Source: CAYUMU01 sp964445985 (GTDB lineage: Bacteria > Planctomycetota > Planctomycetia > Pirellulales > S012-138). Taken from it: a DNA stretch of 54,105 nucleotides. The DNA is taken from NCBI GenBank assembly GCA_964445985.1, contig CAYUMU010000045.1:1-54105 (forward strand), given 5' to 3'. Under the pieces are notes generated by a model. The model worked only from the letters and a program-made list of their open reading frames with translations, made no database searches and had not been told where the DNA came from. A program made the position numbers and the translations under genes. Below are positions 48,101 to 54,105 of this stretch, piece by piece (within the stretch, counting starts at the first letter, position 1; every line of letters begins with the position of its first letter).

Positions 48101-48304
48101 TTGGGGTTGAGAAGCAGGCTGCTCGGGCTGGGCCTCCGACTTGGCCGAGGACTCTTTGACTTGAGACTTTTGCGTCTCCACGGCTTGGGTGTAGACCTTG
48201 GGAGCCGCATCCTGGGCGTGCAAACCGGCCGTGGCTGCCAAACCGGCAACCAACGCTGCGACAACAATTTTCCAGGTGCCCAACGACGATCGAACCTGAG
48301 GCAT
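45152..48304 (-). CDS. PVC-type cytochrome c dehydrogenase with propeller, HEAT region and heme domain
   Basis: About 1050 residues. A signal peptide (WKIVVAALVAGLAATAGLHA), a Lys/Gln/Pro-rich linker and a galactose-binding-like domain (GSSNDWKSPIREELELVF) precede the planctomycete membrane-bound dehydrogenase propeller (FNVLPGFKVEKLFTVP; YRNAYDMDFNADGELFAYDS), an alpha-helical HEAT-like region, and a C-terminal cytochrome c module with CVVCH (near residue 917) and the PVC heme-binding segment ending LLSRGNPEDPMFGK. It should oxidise an unknown substrate outside the membrane and pass electrons to its heme. The start at 48304 begins the signal peptide. Confidence 0.85.
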   Translation of the reverse strand: MPQVRSSLGTWKIVVAALVAGLAATAGLHAQDAAPKVYTQAVETQKSQVKESSAKSEAQPEQPASQPQAKPKLKVQSGPVPQWIWGPDANTKYVLRRTFAGGARSGLFLASCDNRCKLYLNGKVIGSSNDWKSPIREELELVFKPGENELLAEVENEGGIAGFVFSLAMFARDGHATHLVSDGDWEYATSRDAQEWSKVKTVGKLGDKPWGDVLSDSDPKLAAAPRDVFNVLPGFKVEKLFTVPKDELGSWVAITFDNKGRLIASDQGNLGLVRITPPAIGSDEETKVEKLDIKISAAQGLLYAFDSLYISVNGGPGSGLYRARDTNGDDQFDEVVKLRALAGGGEHGPHALRLSPDGKSIYIICGNHTDPTSFTSGSVPMNWSEDLLLPRQWDARGHARGRLAPGGWIAKVDPAGENWEVVSIGYRNAYDMDFNADGELFAYDSDMEWDMGSPWYRPTRVTHAVSGSEFGWRSGTGKWPSYYIDSLPELVNIGPGSPVGVTFGYGAKFPGKYQKALYLLDWTFGTIYALHLQPEGASYRVDKEEFLSRTPLPLTDAAVGPDGALYFTIGGRGTQSELFRVIYQGDEDTQPVDARNTEGAKLRELRHKLEAYHQTVEDTDAALALIWPNLSHEDRHIRYAARVALEHQPFALWENRVLAEKNIVALIAGAVARARQGTPEIEPKLLDALNAIHIEKLPESQQLDLLRAYALIFMRLGEPGIEQRAAIVQKLDALYPADSDSLNRELCQVLVYLKSPTVISKTLELMRQPYEPSQSELSDLLARNPGYGGAIAKMLANQPNQSLIQFAFCLRNMRYGWTLEQRKEYLQLLDGERDKSGGASFQGFIDNIRSEALANASEAERKALETLAPVTVKKEDLPAPIGPGKDWTLPELITLTSGGLHGRNFEAGRRAYAAARCVVCHRYGGDGGATGPDLTNVAGRFSFKDLSEAIVDPSKVISDQYRAHNIVTLSGKAFSGRVAGESNDELTVFTNPEDITKVEVVAKSDIDEMVPSPLSMMPKDLLKSLNKDEVLDMLAYLLSRGNPEDPMFGK

Positions 48305-48428
48305 GGCGAAACTCTTGGGAAGAATCAAAGGAACAAACAGAGCGATGGCAGCCCACCCGACTCTGATGAAAGTCAGAATCCCTTGATGGTAACCCGCCGA
48401 CCGGCCTGCATCCACCACTTTGGTGTGC

Positions 48429-48489
48429 CACTGCTTGCGGTCGAATGCGTCTTCCATTCAGAATACGTTCTCCACGACCGCAAGCAGTG
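48429..48489. repeat. 15-bp perfect inverted repeat with 31-bp loop
   Basis: CACTGCTTGCGGTCG (48429-48443) is exactly complementary to CGACCGCAAGCAGTG (48475-48489). The loop is 31 bases. A shorter partial copy of the arm (GGCACTGCTT) recurs near 48539. It lies upstream of the cytochrome gene on the other strand and could form a long hairpin in its leader. Confidence 0.8.
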
Positions 48490-48569
48490 CGGCAGCGGAG
48501 TTGGCGTTCCCGTTCAATGGGCAGGTCGCCAGCGATTGGGCACTGCTTGAGTGCGTGGCAAGTCGACGG

Positions 48570-48662
48570 GTGGCTGGGGTCAAGTTGTGGCCAAAAGACC
48601 GTTCTATCCACAATCAACTCTGCCCACAACTTGCCCCCAGAAGAACTCGGCCAAACTAAGCT
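48570..48662 (-). repeat. 93-bp dispersed element with inverted-repeat arms, copy 2
   Basis: Inverted relative to copy 1 at 91-183 and of the same length. The arms are conserved and the central 25 bp are not. Both copies read WPQLDPSH in one frame but have no independent coding support. Confidence 0.75.
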
Positions 48663-48868
48663 GGAACTGCCTACGGGAGTCACCGGGCCAAACTAATTTC
48701 CAACACCGCGCCTTGCGCTGCACGCAAAATAGTCAACGCGAGCCGCCCGCAACGGTTCACCTGGGGGCCGATTGTCGGCCACACGATTTATGATCCCGTC
48801 GTCGCTAACGACAATCGGACCCCAGCCACCCTGCCGACATTCAAGCAGGGGGCACCCGTGCGAATTGT

Positions 48869-48950
48869 TAGTTTCTTGCTCGTTAACATCTCTGCAAGCT
48901 GCAGAGAACTTTAATGCCTCAGCGTGCGTTTGCGGTTTACCCGCGTTAAG
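48869..48950 (-). repeat. 82-bp dispersed repeat, copy 3
   Basis: The closest match to copy 2. Its central hairpin is perfect here (CTCTGCA-AGC-TGCAGAG). It lies in the gene-free island, 450 bp from copy 4 and in the same orientation. Confidence 0.85.
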
Positions 48951-49046
48951 TAACTGATGAAAAACAACTTCGGCGTTTCAGCCGTGCTCGCATGGCCCCG
49001 CCAGTGAAGGAATTGTAGAAAACCGGAAGTTATTTTTCGTGCGTTC

Positions 49047-49316
49047 CTAAGTGGGATGCAAGTGCATATTGAGTAATTCAAGCGTGACTGGATGCCGGAG
49101 GTCACCGCGGCGGTGAGCATCTAGCAGTGCCTTCTCCTCGCGATATTTAGACCAGAACTCGTCCCACACTTTGGGTTGACGCGGAGACGGAATGCGGATT
49201 TTCCAATGAACGTACTCGCACTCGCCATGGCACCTTGGGCAACTAACCGCATCAACCGTTTGCGAGCGACGGTAGGATTTGCGGCAGGAGATGCAGGTCC
49301 AGGTTCGATTGCTCAT
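49047..49316 (-). CDS. Small zinc-ribbon protein
   Basis: 89 residues. An N-terminal CISC and a CPRC 22 residues later (residues about 8-33) make a C4 zinc ribbon; a charged helical C-terminus follows (WSKYREEKALLDAHRRGDL). No family name is recognised; it resembles small RNA- or DNA-binding ribbons. The ATG at 49316 follows directly on an 82-bp repeat, with only AC between the repeat end and ATG, and the repeat supplies any ribosome-binding sequence (GAGCAAGAAAC). The gene is flanked by two 82-bp repeats in the same orientation. Confidence 0.65.
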   Translation of the reverse strand: MSNRTWTCISCRKSYRRSQTVDAVSCPRCHGECEYVHWKIRIPSPRQPKVWDEFWSKYREEKALLDAHRRGDLRHPVTLELLNMHLHPT

Positions 49317-49318
49317 GT

Positions 49319-49400
49319 TAGTTTCTTGCTCGTTATCATCTCTGCAAGCTGCGGAGAATGTTAATGCCTCAAAGTCCGTTTGCGGTTTACCCGCGTTAAG
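49319..49400 (-). repeat. 82-bp dispersed repeat, copy 4 (truncating a DUF5615 gene)
   Basis: On the minus strand its CTTAACGCGG end joins the DUF5615 reading frame, and its AGAAACTA end lies two bases before the ATG of the zinc-ribbon gene. This copy has a few more substitutions (TTATCATC, GAATG) than copies 2 and 3. Confidence 0.85.
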
Positions 49401-49561
49401 AGAATCCGATCGTTTTCCGCGGCCCATGCGAGTAACTGGGGATCCTCAGCGCCGGCAAGACCGACATCTTGCACTCGGACAAGGTCAAGGTCGGCTTGTC
49501 TCAGTAGTAGTCCGCGCACAATGTCGCCATTAAAATTCTCGTCAGCCAACAAGCGCAACAT
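49361..49561 (-). pseudogene. Truncated DUF5615 PIN-like toxin gene
   Basis: The native part (49401-49561) encodes about 53 residues that match the N-terminus of DUF5615 PIN-like proteins: LRLLADENFNGDIVRGLL, with the first catalytic acids in ADEN, then RVQDVGLAGAEDPQLLAWAA. Intact homologues run about 110-120 residues. Here the frame enters the 82-bp repeat just before the HDxxTM motif expected next and ends after about 12 unrelated residues. It lies 9 bp downstream of a DUF433 gene, its usual partner. Confidence 0.82.
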
Positions 49562-49570
49562 GCCCCGCCC

Positions 49571-49906
49571 TCAAGTTTGCCGTTTCGCCAGCAGCCGGGC
49601 TCGAATTTCACTGAGTTCGCCCTGCTGGCCTTCGATCTTCCGCTGCACTTCTTCCGCTAAGCTTTCACGATCCTGCAGGTAGGTTTCCACTTCGCGGGTG
49701 TGACGCAAGTAATACGCGACGGCCGCGTAAACGTCGGGCAAAGCTAGCGTGGAAAATCGCTGAACAATCGTCTCGGGCGTGGCGCCGTCTTGGAAAGCGC
49801 GAATCACCAGCTCCAGCAGCACGCGTGAACTGCCGACGCGCACCGCTCCGCTGGCATCCTCGTGAAAGGGTGGCGTTTCGGCATGAACGATTAATGACAT
49901 GGACAT
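49571..49906 (-). CDS. DUF433 domain antitoxin-like protein
   Basis: 111 residues. The central DUF433 helix-turn-helix region reads RVLLELVIRAFQDGATPETIVQRF followed by LALPDVYAAVAYYLRH, the winged-helix form found in VapB-like antitoxins paired with DUF5615. The N-terminal TPPFHEDASGAVRVGSSRV is the usual lead beta hairpin, and the C-terminus is a basic coiled helix. It would repress its own promoter and neutralise the toxin; since the toxin is truncated, this may be an orphan antitoxin. An internal ATG two codons later is an alternative start. Confidence 0.85.
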   Translation of the reverse strand: MSMSLIVHAETPPFHEDASGAVRVGSSRVLLELVIRAFQDGATPETIVQRFSTLALPDVYAAVAYYLRHTREVETYLQDRESLAEEVQRKIEGQQGELSEIRARLLAKRQT

Positions 49907-49954
49907 GTTCTCCAGCGTACCTTTCGGCGGGTGGTATGCACGGGGTTCATCCCA

Positions 49955-52465
49955 TTACTTTCCGCTCAGCGTCGTCCCCGGCACGCTGGGCGGGTCTTGC
50001 TTCAGCAGCCGTTGGGCCTCCTCCAGCAAAAACTCAGCTTCCATGAACGGCTCGTAGCTGATGTCTTGCCACCGCACCAGGCCGGCGCCGTCGATCAAAA
50101 ACGTGCCGTGCAGGGGCAGGTTTTCGAAGTCGTCGAAGGCCCGATAGGCTTTGAACACGTTCAAGTTTTCATCGGCCGCCAGCGGGAAGGGGAAGCTGGT
50201 GCCCGTGTCGGTTTCGGCCTTGTATTGGGCCACCGTGTTTTGCAGTTTCTCCGGCGAGTCGGTGCTGATGGCCACCAGTTCAATGCCCGCCTCGCGGAAC
50301 TGCTCCGTCAGAGGGCCAAACTTTTCTAACTGCTGGGCACAGTGCAGGCAGCCATAGCCCAGGTAAAAGATCACCACCACCGGCTTGCCACGATAACCGG
50401 CCAGCGAAACCGTGCGGCCTTCGCCGCCCGGCAGGTCCCAGGCAGGCGCCGGCGAGGGATGCCAACGGAAGGGCCCCAGGCTGGCCAGTTCCGGCCGCGT
50501 GCCCGTATCGCCGGGAAGTTCGCGCGGCTTCCGCCAATCGCCTTCCATCTTGTGGGCCGCGGCAACTTCGGCAATTCGCTGGTAAATGCGGCTGTCGACA
50601 TCCAGGTCGGCGGCCATGGCGCGTAGCTCTTCCAAGGCCTGTTGGGCTTCCTCGGCCTTGCCTGCCCGATGCAGCACGTGCACGTAGTTGGCTAGCGGCA
50701 ACACCTGGTTGGTCCCCGCCTCTTTGGCCCCTTTGGCCGTGGCCAGGGCCTTATCGGTGGCGCCAGCCGCAAGCTGGAACTGGGAAAGCTGTTCTTTGGG
50801 AAGATCGCTCACCTGGGCAAACCGTTCCAGGGCCTGCACGTACTTTCCTTCCCTGGCGGCCTCGTGGCCACGCAGTTCGTTGAGGCCCGTTTCCCAGCGT
50901 TTGATTTGAGCCGTGAATTTCTTCTCGGCATCGCTCTTGGCCTTGGCAATGTCCTTCTCGTTCTTCTTGGCGTCTTTGGCTTTCTTTTCCGCGTCGTCCA
51001 TGGCCGTGGTTTGTTCCGTGCGGAACTTGGTCAACTGTTCTTCGACGGCGGCCATCGTTTGCCGCGCGGCCTCGTCCTTCTGGAGCGACCATTGCGCCGC
51101 CCCCAAGAGCCGCAGCCGCTTGAGCTGCAAGGTTTCGTCGTCGGTCGGCTCCAGGTAGGGCGACTCGGCCAGGGCCAGCACGTCTTCCCACCGCTCGAAC
51201 TGCGAAAGCACTTCCACCAGCCGCAACCGCCCGTAGTAGGCGCCGCTGCCTCGGTTGGAAAGTTTGTTTTGCTTGGGATGCCGCGGCAGCTCCACCATGT
51301 TCTTGGCCAAGGCGAGCGCGTCGTTGGACCGGCCCACATAAGCCAGGCTGCGCGTGAGCCATTCGTTATTGTGGGCGTAGTTGTGAATCTGGTAGGGCAT
51401 CACGCGATCGCGCGCCATGTGCGCATGATCCACGCGGGCCGAAGCCTCCTGCTGCCAGGCCGAATCGTGATACCGCTTCACTCGCCAGTAAATGTGGCCT
51501 GGCATGTGCCACATGTGGGCAATGTTCGGCGCGGCCTGTCCACACAACGAGGCGCTGATCAACGCCCGCTCGGTCTTTTCGTAATCCCACAGGTGAATGC
51601 GGTAGTGGTGCACGGGGTGCATGGGGTTGGCATCAAGCACCGACTGGATCAGGCTGTCGAGCGCCAGATGGCTGCTGAAGGGCAAACCTTTGCGGTCGGC
51701 GCTCCAAATGCCCCAGGCCAAAAAGGCCTGGGCTTCCAGTTCCTCCGGAAACTCATACTGAATCGCTTCCAAGCTGCGAATGAAGGCCCTCCAGCGAACC
51801 TTGGCTTCGCCCTTGCCGGTTTGATAAGCCGCCAGCCCATCGATCCACATCTGCTCGCGCTTGCTGGCTTTGCCTTTGCGATCCACGGCTTCTTTCACAA
51901 ACCCGGCGGCGCGCTTGGCGTTGTCGAAGTTGGCCATGGCCATTCCCCAGTAGGCCATCGCGCAATCGGGGTCGAGCGCGGCCGCCTGGCGAAAGCTGCG
52001 TTCGGCCTCGAAGTACCAGAACCCATGCAGTTGACCCACGCCCTGGTCAAACAGTTGCTGCACCAGCGGCTGCTGGGTGGTGACTTCCAGGTGAACATTG
52101 CCCGTCTCACCCATCACATAGGCCTGCTGCCGCGGCCCCTCGTTGAACACTTCGCCGTGATTGCTATGGCCGGCAGCCGGATCTTCCTGGCGAGGATCGC
52201 CCTCATCGGCCGCGGTGGGATCTTCCGTCGGCGCCGTCTCGCTCACATTGGCGTCGGCAACCTTCTGGTCGACAACCTTCGGTTCAGACGCACTCTTATC
52301 GGCCGGTTTCTCCTCGGCCGCCATCGCCCGCGACCCCGGCATGGCCCACATGACCACTCCCAGCCAACCAGCGATCAACAGCCCGGCCCACATGGGGAGC
52401 GGTCTCTTGGCATGGCGCCAGACAATTCCCGTCCGGCCCCTACGATCACAAGGTGCAAGCGACAT
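49955..52465 (-). CDS. TPR protein with C-terminal AhpC/TSA thioredoxin-like domain
   Basis: About 836 residues. A hydrophobic segment near residues 26-46 (MWAGLLIAGWLGVVMWAMPG) acts as signal or anchor, followed by an acidic Asp/Glu/Lys linker. TPR-like helices follow (QGVGQLHGFWYFEAERSFRQ; DPDCAMAYWGMAMANF), then a Lys-rich coiled-coil stretch (about 525-560). The final 190 residues form an AhpC/TSA-Redoxin domain with VVIFYLGYGCLHCAQQL, a CxxC pair near residue 705. It may be an envelope thiol oxidoreductase. An AGAAGG ribosome-binding site 9 bases before the ATG at 52465 decides the start. Confidence 0.85.
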   Translation of the reverse strand: MSLAPCDRRGRTGIVWRHAKRPLPMWAGLLIAGWLGVVMWAMPGSRAMAAEEKPADKSASEPKVVDQKVADANVSETAPTEDPTAADEGDPRQEDPAAGHSNHGEVFNEGPRQQAYVMGETGNVHLEVTTQQPLVQQLFDQGVGQLHGFWYFEAERSFRQAAALDPDCAMAYWGMAMANFDNAKRAAGFVKEAVDRKGKASKREQMWIDGLAAYQTGKGEAKVRWRAFIRSLEAIQYEFPEELEAQAFLAWGIWSADRKGLPFSSHLALDSLIQSVLDANPMHPVHHYRIHLWDYEKTERALISASLCGQAAPNIAHMWHMPGHIYWRVKRYHDSAWQQEASARVDHAHMARDRVMPYQIHNYAHNNEWLTRSLAYVGRSNDALALAKNMVELPRHPKQNKLSNRGSGAYYGRLRLVEVLSQFERWEDVLALAESPYLEPTDDETLQLKRLRLLGAAQWSLQKDEAARQTMAAVEEQLTKFRTEQTTAMDDAEKKAKDAKKNEKDIAKAKSDAEKKFTAQIKRWETGLNELRGHEAAREGKYVQALERFAQVSDLPKEQLSQFQLAAGATDKALATAKGAKEAGTNQVLPLANYVHVLHRAGKAEEAQQALEELRAMAADLDVDSRIYQRIAEVAAAHKMEGDWRKPRELPGDTGTRPELASLGPFRWHPSPAPAWDLPGGEGRTVSLAGYRGKPVVVIFYLGYGCLHCAQQLEKFGPLTEQFREAGIELVAISTDSPEKLQNTVAQYKAETDTGTSFPFPLAADENLNVFKAYRAFDDFENLPLHGTFLIDGAGLVRWQDISYEPFMEAEFLLEEAQRLLKQDPPSVPGTTLSGK

Positions 52466-53016
52466 GGAGCACATCCTTCTACTGGCGGGGAAGAGCTTTA
52501 TTTTGGGGAGGCACAACCTGAGGCGGGATCGGAGGGCTGGGCTCGAGCGGTCGCCGGATGCCCGCTGGACGAACCAGAATTCGCGGCCGGTTGTCCGCTG
52601 CCAACGCGTAACCGGCAGTCTAACTTGCGCGGCCGCGACGGCACGGCCGAGCAAGCAGCCCGATTTGCCTGGCCGCCATCAACTTCGAGGGCCACATCCC
52701 AACCTTCGACGTTATCCGGCTGCCAGGCGCGGGTCAAGTAAATCGGTTGCTAATCAGGGGTTTGGACGCGAGCTTCCCTCCCTTCCCGCACGTTGGCAGC
52801 AATTGTGGCCCCGATGTGGATTGCACCAGGTTCAGCGGTCATTCGCCCGGCCAATCACAGCTTTCCCACCCTCGATTTCGGCAAGCCCGACTTGACCCCT
52901 CCAACCAGCCCCGAATAATGGAATCCACCCCCCCAAAAAAGATGGCGTCGAACGAGGTCGCCGGCGGCGGGAAGGATCTCAAAACCAAAATCCTCAATCA
53001 CGAAAGTAGGGCAAGG
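52466..53016. other. Divergent spacer
   Basis: About 550 bp between two divergent genes. Part of it (52918-53016) may belong to the next gene if that uses the upstream ATG. No other feature recognised. Confidence 0.4.
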
Positions 53017-53991
53017 ATGGCATTGCTCAAGATTTCGTCGCGACTGGTCCTTCCCATGGTGGTGCTAACCGCGGCCGTGGCGGCGGGCGGGTATTACGCC
53101 CTCCGCGATGGCGACCCGCCGCGCGACCAACTCCCCCAAGTACAGCTAGCCCAGGCTCTCGCCCCCAGGGCCGGCGAACTCCCCTCGCCCGATTTTACCG
53201 CCCGTGGCATGGCGCAAATCCCCGCCGGCACGGCCTTTGTGGCCAGCGAATTTGCCAAGCAACCGCCACGCGGCTGGAATCACCTGGTGCTGTTTGTCGA
53301 AGGCCGCCTCGGCTCGGGCGATGTCGATGCCGCCAGCAGCACCGTGCTCAAATACACCAAGCTGTTCAACCTGGTCATCCTCGCCAACGTCGCCCAGCAA
53401 CAGGGCCGGCATTACCTGGAAAGTGCGGCGGCCGGGTTCTCGACCAAGATCAACAACAACGACACCGTCATCACGCTGGCGACCGAAGAAAAACTGGGAG
53501 CCAACCTGGGCTTCATTGGCCGCAGCGTGTTCGAGCCCAACGAGCTGGCCCTCAAAGACCTGGTGCAAATTGCCCGCACGCCCCAGGCGCTTCTGTTCAA
53601 CGCCCCCACCATGATGCTCTATAAGAACGAGCACCAAATGATGATGGTGCGTTACCTGCTGTGGGCCAATCCCAACACCGGCGAACTGCGCACCCTGGTG
53701 TGGCAAATGGAAAACACCGAACCCGGCAAGAGCTACGCCCTGGCCGACAATTCCTTCCAATCGCTCAAGCCCGGCACGGTGGACGATCGCGTGATGAATG
53801 TTAAAGGCGACCGCTTCAATTTTCTCGGCATCCCCGATAAAGACGCCTTCGCCGTGGTGCGGCTCCCGCAGGGCAAGACCGTGCCCTTCAACCAAGAACT
53901 CGCCAAGTTGGCCACCGCCCCCAGCTACACGCAAGAAAGCTTCAACGCCTTGCTGGCAGCCATCGATCAGGCGCTCTCGGCCCAGCGGTAA
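53017..53991 (+). CDS. Membrane-anchored hypothetical protein
   Basis: About 325 residues from the ATG at 53017 (MALLKISSRLVL). One N-terminal hydrophobic segment (LVLPMVVLTAAVAAGGYYAL) acts as signal or anchor. The rest is a soluble alpha/beta domain (GWNHLVLFVEGRLGSGDVDA; RYLLWANPNTGELRTLVWQM) with no recognised family and no obvious catalytic motif. A GGGCAAGG sequence lies immediately before the chosen ATG. In-frame ATGs at 52918 and 52747 would add 33 or 90 polar residues. Confidence 0.68.
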   Translation: MALLKISSRLVLPMVVLTAAVAAGGYYALRDGDPPRDQLPQVQLAQALAPRAGELPSPDFTARGMAQIPAGTAFVASEFAKQPPRGWNHLVLFVEGRLGSGDVDAASSTVLKYTKLFNLVILANVAQQQGRHYLESAAAGFSTKINNNDTVITLATEEKLGANLGFIGRSVFEPNELALKDLVQIARTPQALLFNAPTMMLYKNEHQMMMVRYLLWANPNTGELRTLVWQMENTEPGKSYALADNSFQSLKPGTVDDRVMNVKGDRFNFLGIPDKDAFAVVRLPQGKTVPFNQELAKLATAPSYTQESFNALLAAIDQALSAQR

Positions 53992-54054
53992 ATGGGAAGA
54001 AGCCGTCTTAGACTCTCCCGGCTTCTCGAATAAGCAGTTCTGAATCGTCCTTAG

Positions 54055-54068
54055 CCCGGATTATTCAT
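54055..54068 (-). repeat. Inverted copy of the 14-bp motif
   Basis: Exact reverse complement of 37-50, lying 64 bp after the last gene stop. Confidence 0.45.
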
Positions 54069-54105
54069 TATCTTGGGAATAAAACAGCCTCCTTGTGCGT
54101 CTAAG

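Larger units (their letters stand above)
48305..49046. other. Repeat-rich gene-free island
   Basis: About 740 bp without a supportable gene. It holds a long inverted repeat (48429-48489), the second 93-bp element (48570-48662) and the third 82-bp repeat (48869-48950). Short open frames here run through the repeats and look spurious. Confidence 0.55.

Noticed and set aside
50864..52741. 625-codon plus-strand frame
   Set aside because: Antisense to the TPR-peroxiredoxin gene, without domain support.

Overview
The window looks like a chromosomal segment of a planctomycete, probably of the Pirellulales type. This rests on gene content: an ECF sigma factor next to a giant Ser/Thr kinase with LRR and WD40 repeats, a PVC-type cytochrome c dehydrogenase with a C-terminal heme domain, an NPCBM protein, secreted PQQ-propeller and CehA-like proteins, a short Tyr/Pro-rich secreted protein, and a bacterial topoisomerase VI A subunit. 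Gene density is moderate, genes lie on both strands with long spacers, and GC content is about 60% by eye. No rRNA, tRNA, CRISPR array or complete insertion sequence was seen.

Layout. 1-3 kb: HNH nuclease, DUF202 membrane protein, PHA-system small protein, sugar-phosphate isomerase. 3.3-10.4 kb: ECF sigma factor and a 2078-residue kinase, probably one signalling unit. 10.5-15.5 kb: Tat-exported M14-like peptidase, an ABC exporter fused to a DUF1854 domain, a DUF1328-like peptide. 15.7-24.7 kb: one 9-kb gene for a cyclic beta-1,2-glucan synthase-like enzyme. 25.5-30.2 kb: small secreted and membrane proteins, a DksA/TraR zinc-finger protein and two TPM-domain (YgcG-like) genes. 30.5-35.7 kb, minus strand: hydroxyproline epimerase, D-amino-acid oxidoreductase, threonine dehydrogenase and an NPCBM protein. 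36-38.4 kb: PQQ propeller, rplU and a group II intron relic. 38.4-45 kb: CehA-like protein, GT39 transferase, topoisomerase VI A, CoaB and two unknown small proteins. 45-54 kb: PVC cytochrome dehydrogenase, a repeat-dense island with a broken DUF433/DUF5615 module, a TPR-peroxiredoxin fusion and an anchored protein of unknown role.

The most unusual signal is a family of short dispersed repeats. An 82-bp element occurs four times (14629, 29379, 48869, 49319), always exactly 82 bp. It is open in the same minus-strand reading frame in all four copies and sits inside or exactly at the edge of genes: in frame in the ABC transporter, at the stop codon of a TPM gene, directly before a zinc-ribbon gene, and cutting short a DUF5615 PIN-like gene. 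It resembles in principle the protein-coding palindromic elements of Rickettsia, but I do not recognise it as a described family. A second family of 93 bp with inverted-repeat arms occurs twice, about 48 kb apart. Other intergenic palindromes lie at 15.1, 30.3, 33.4, 43.3 and 48.4 kb, and a 58-bp direct repeat brackets rplU together with the group II intron relic.
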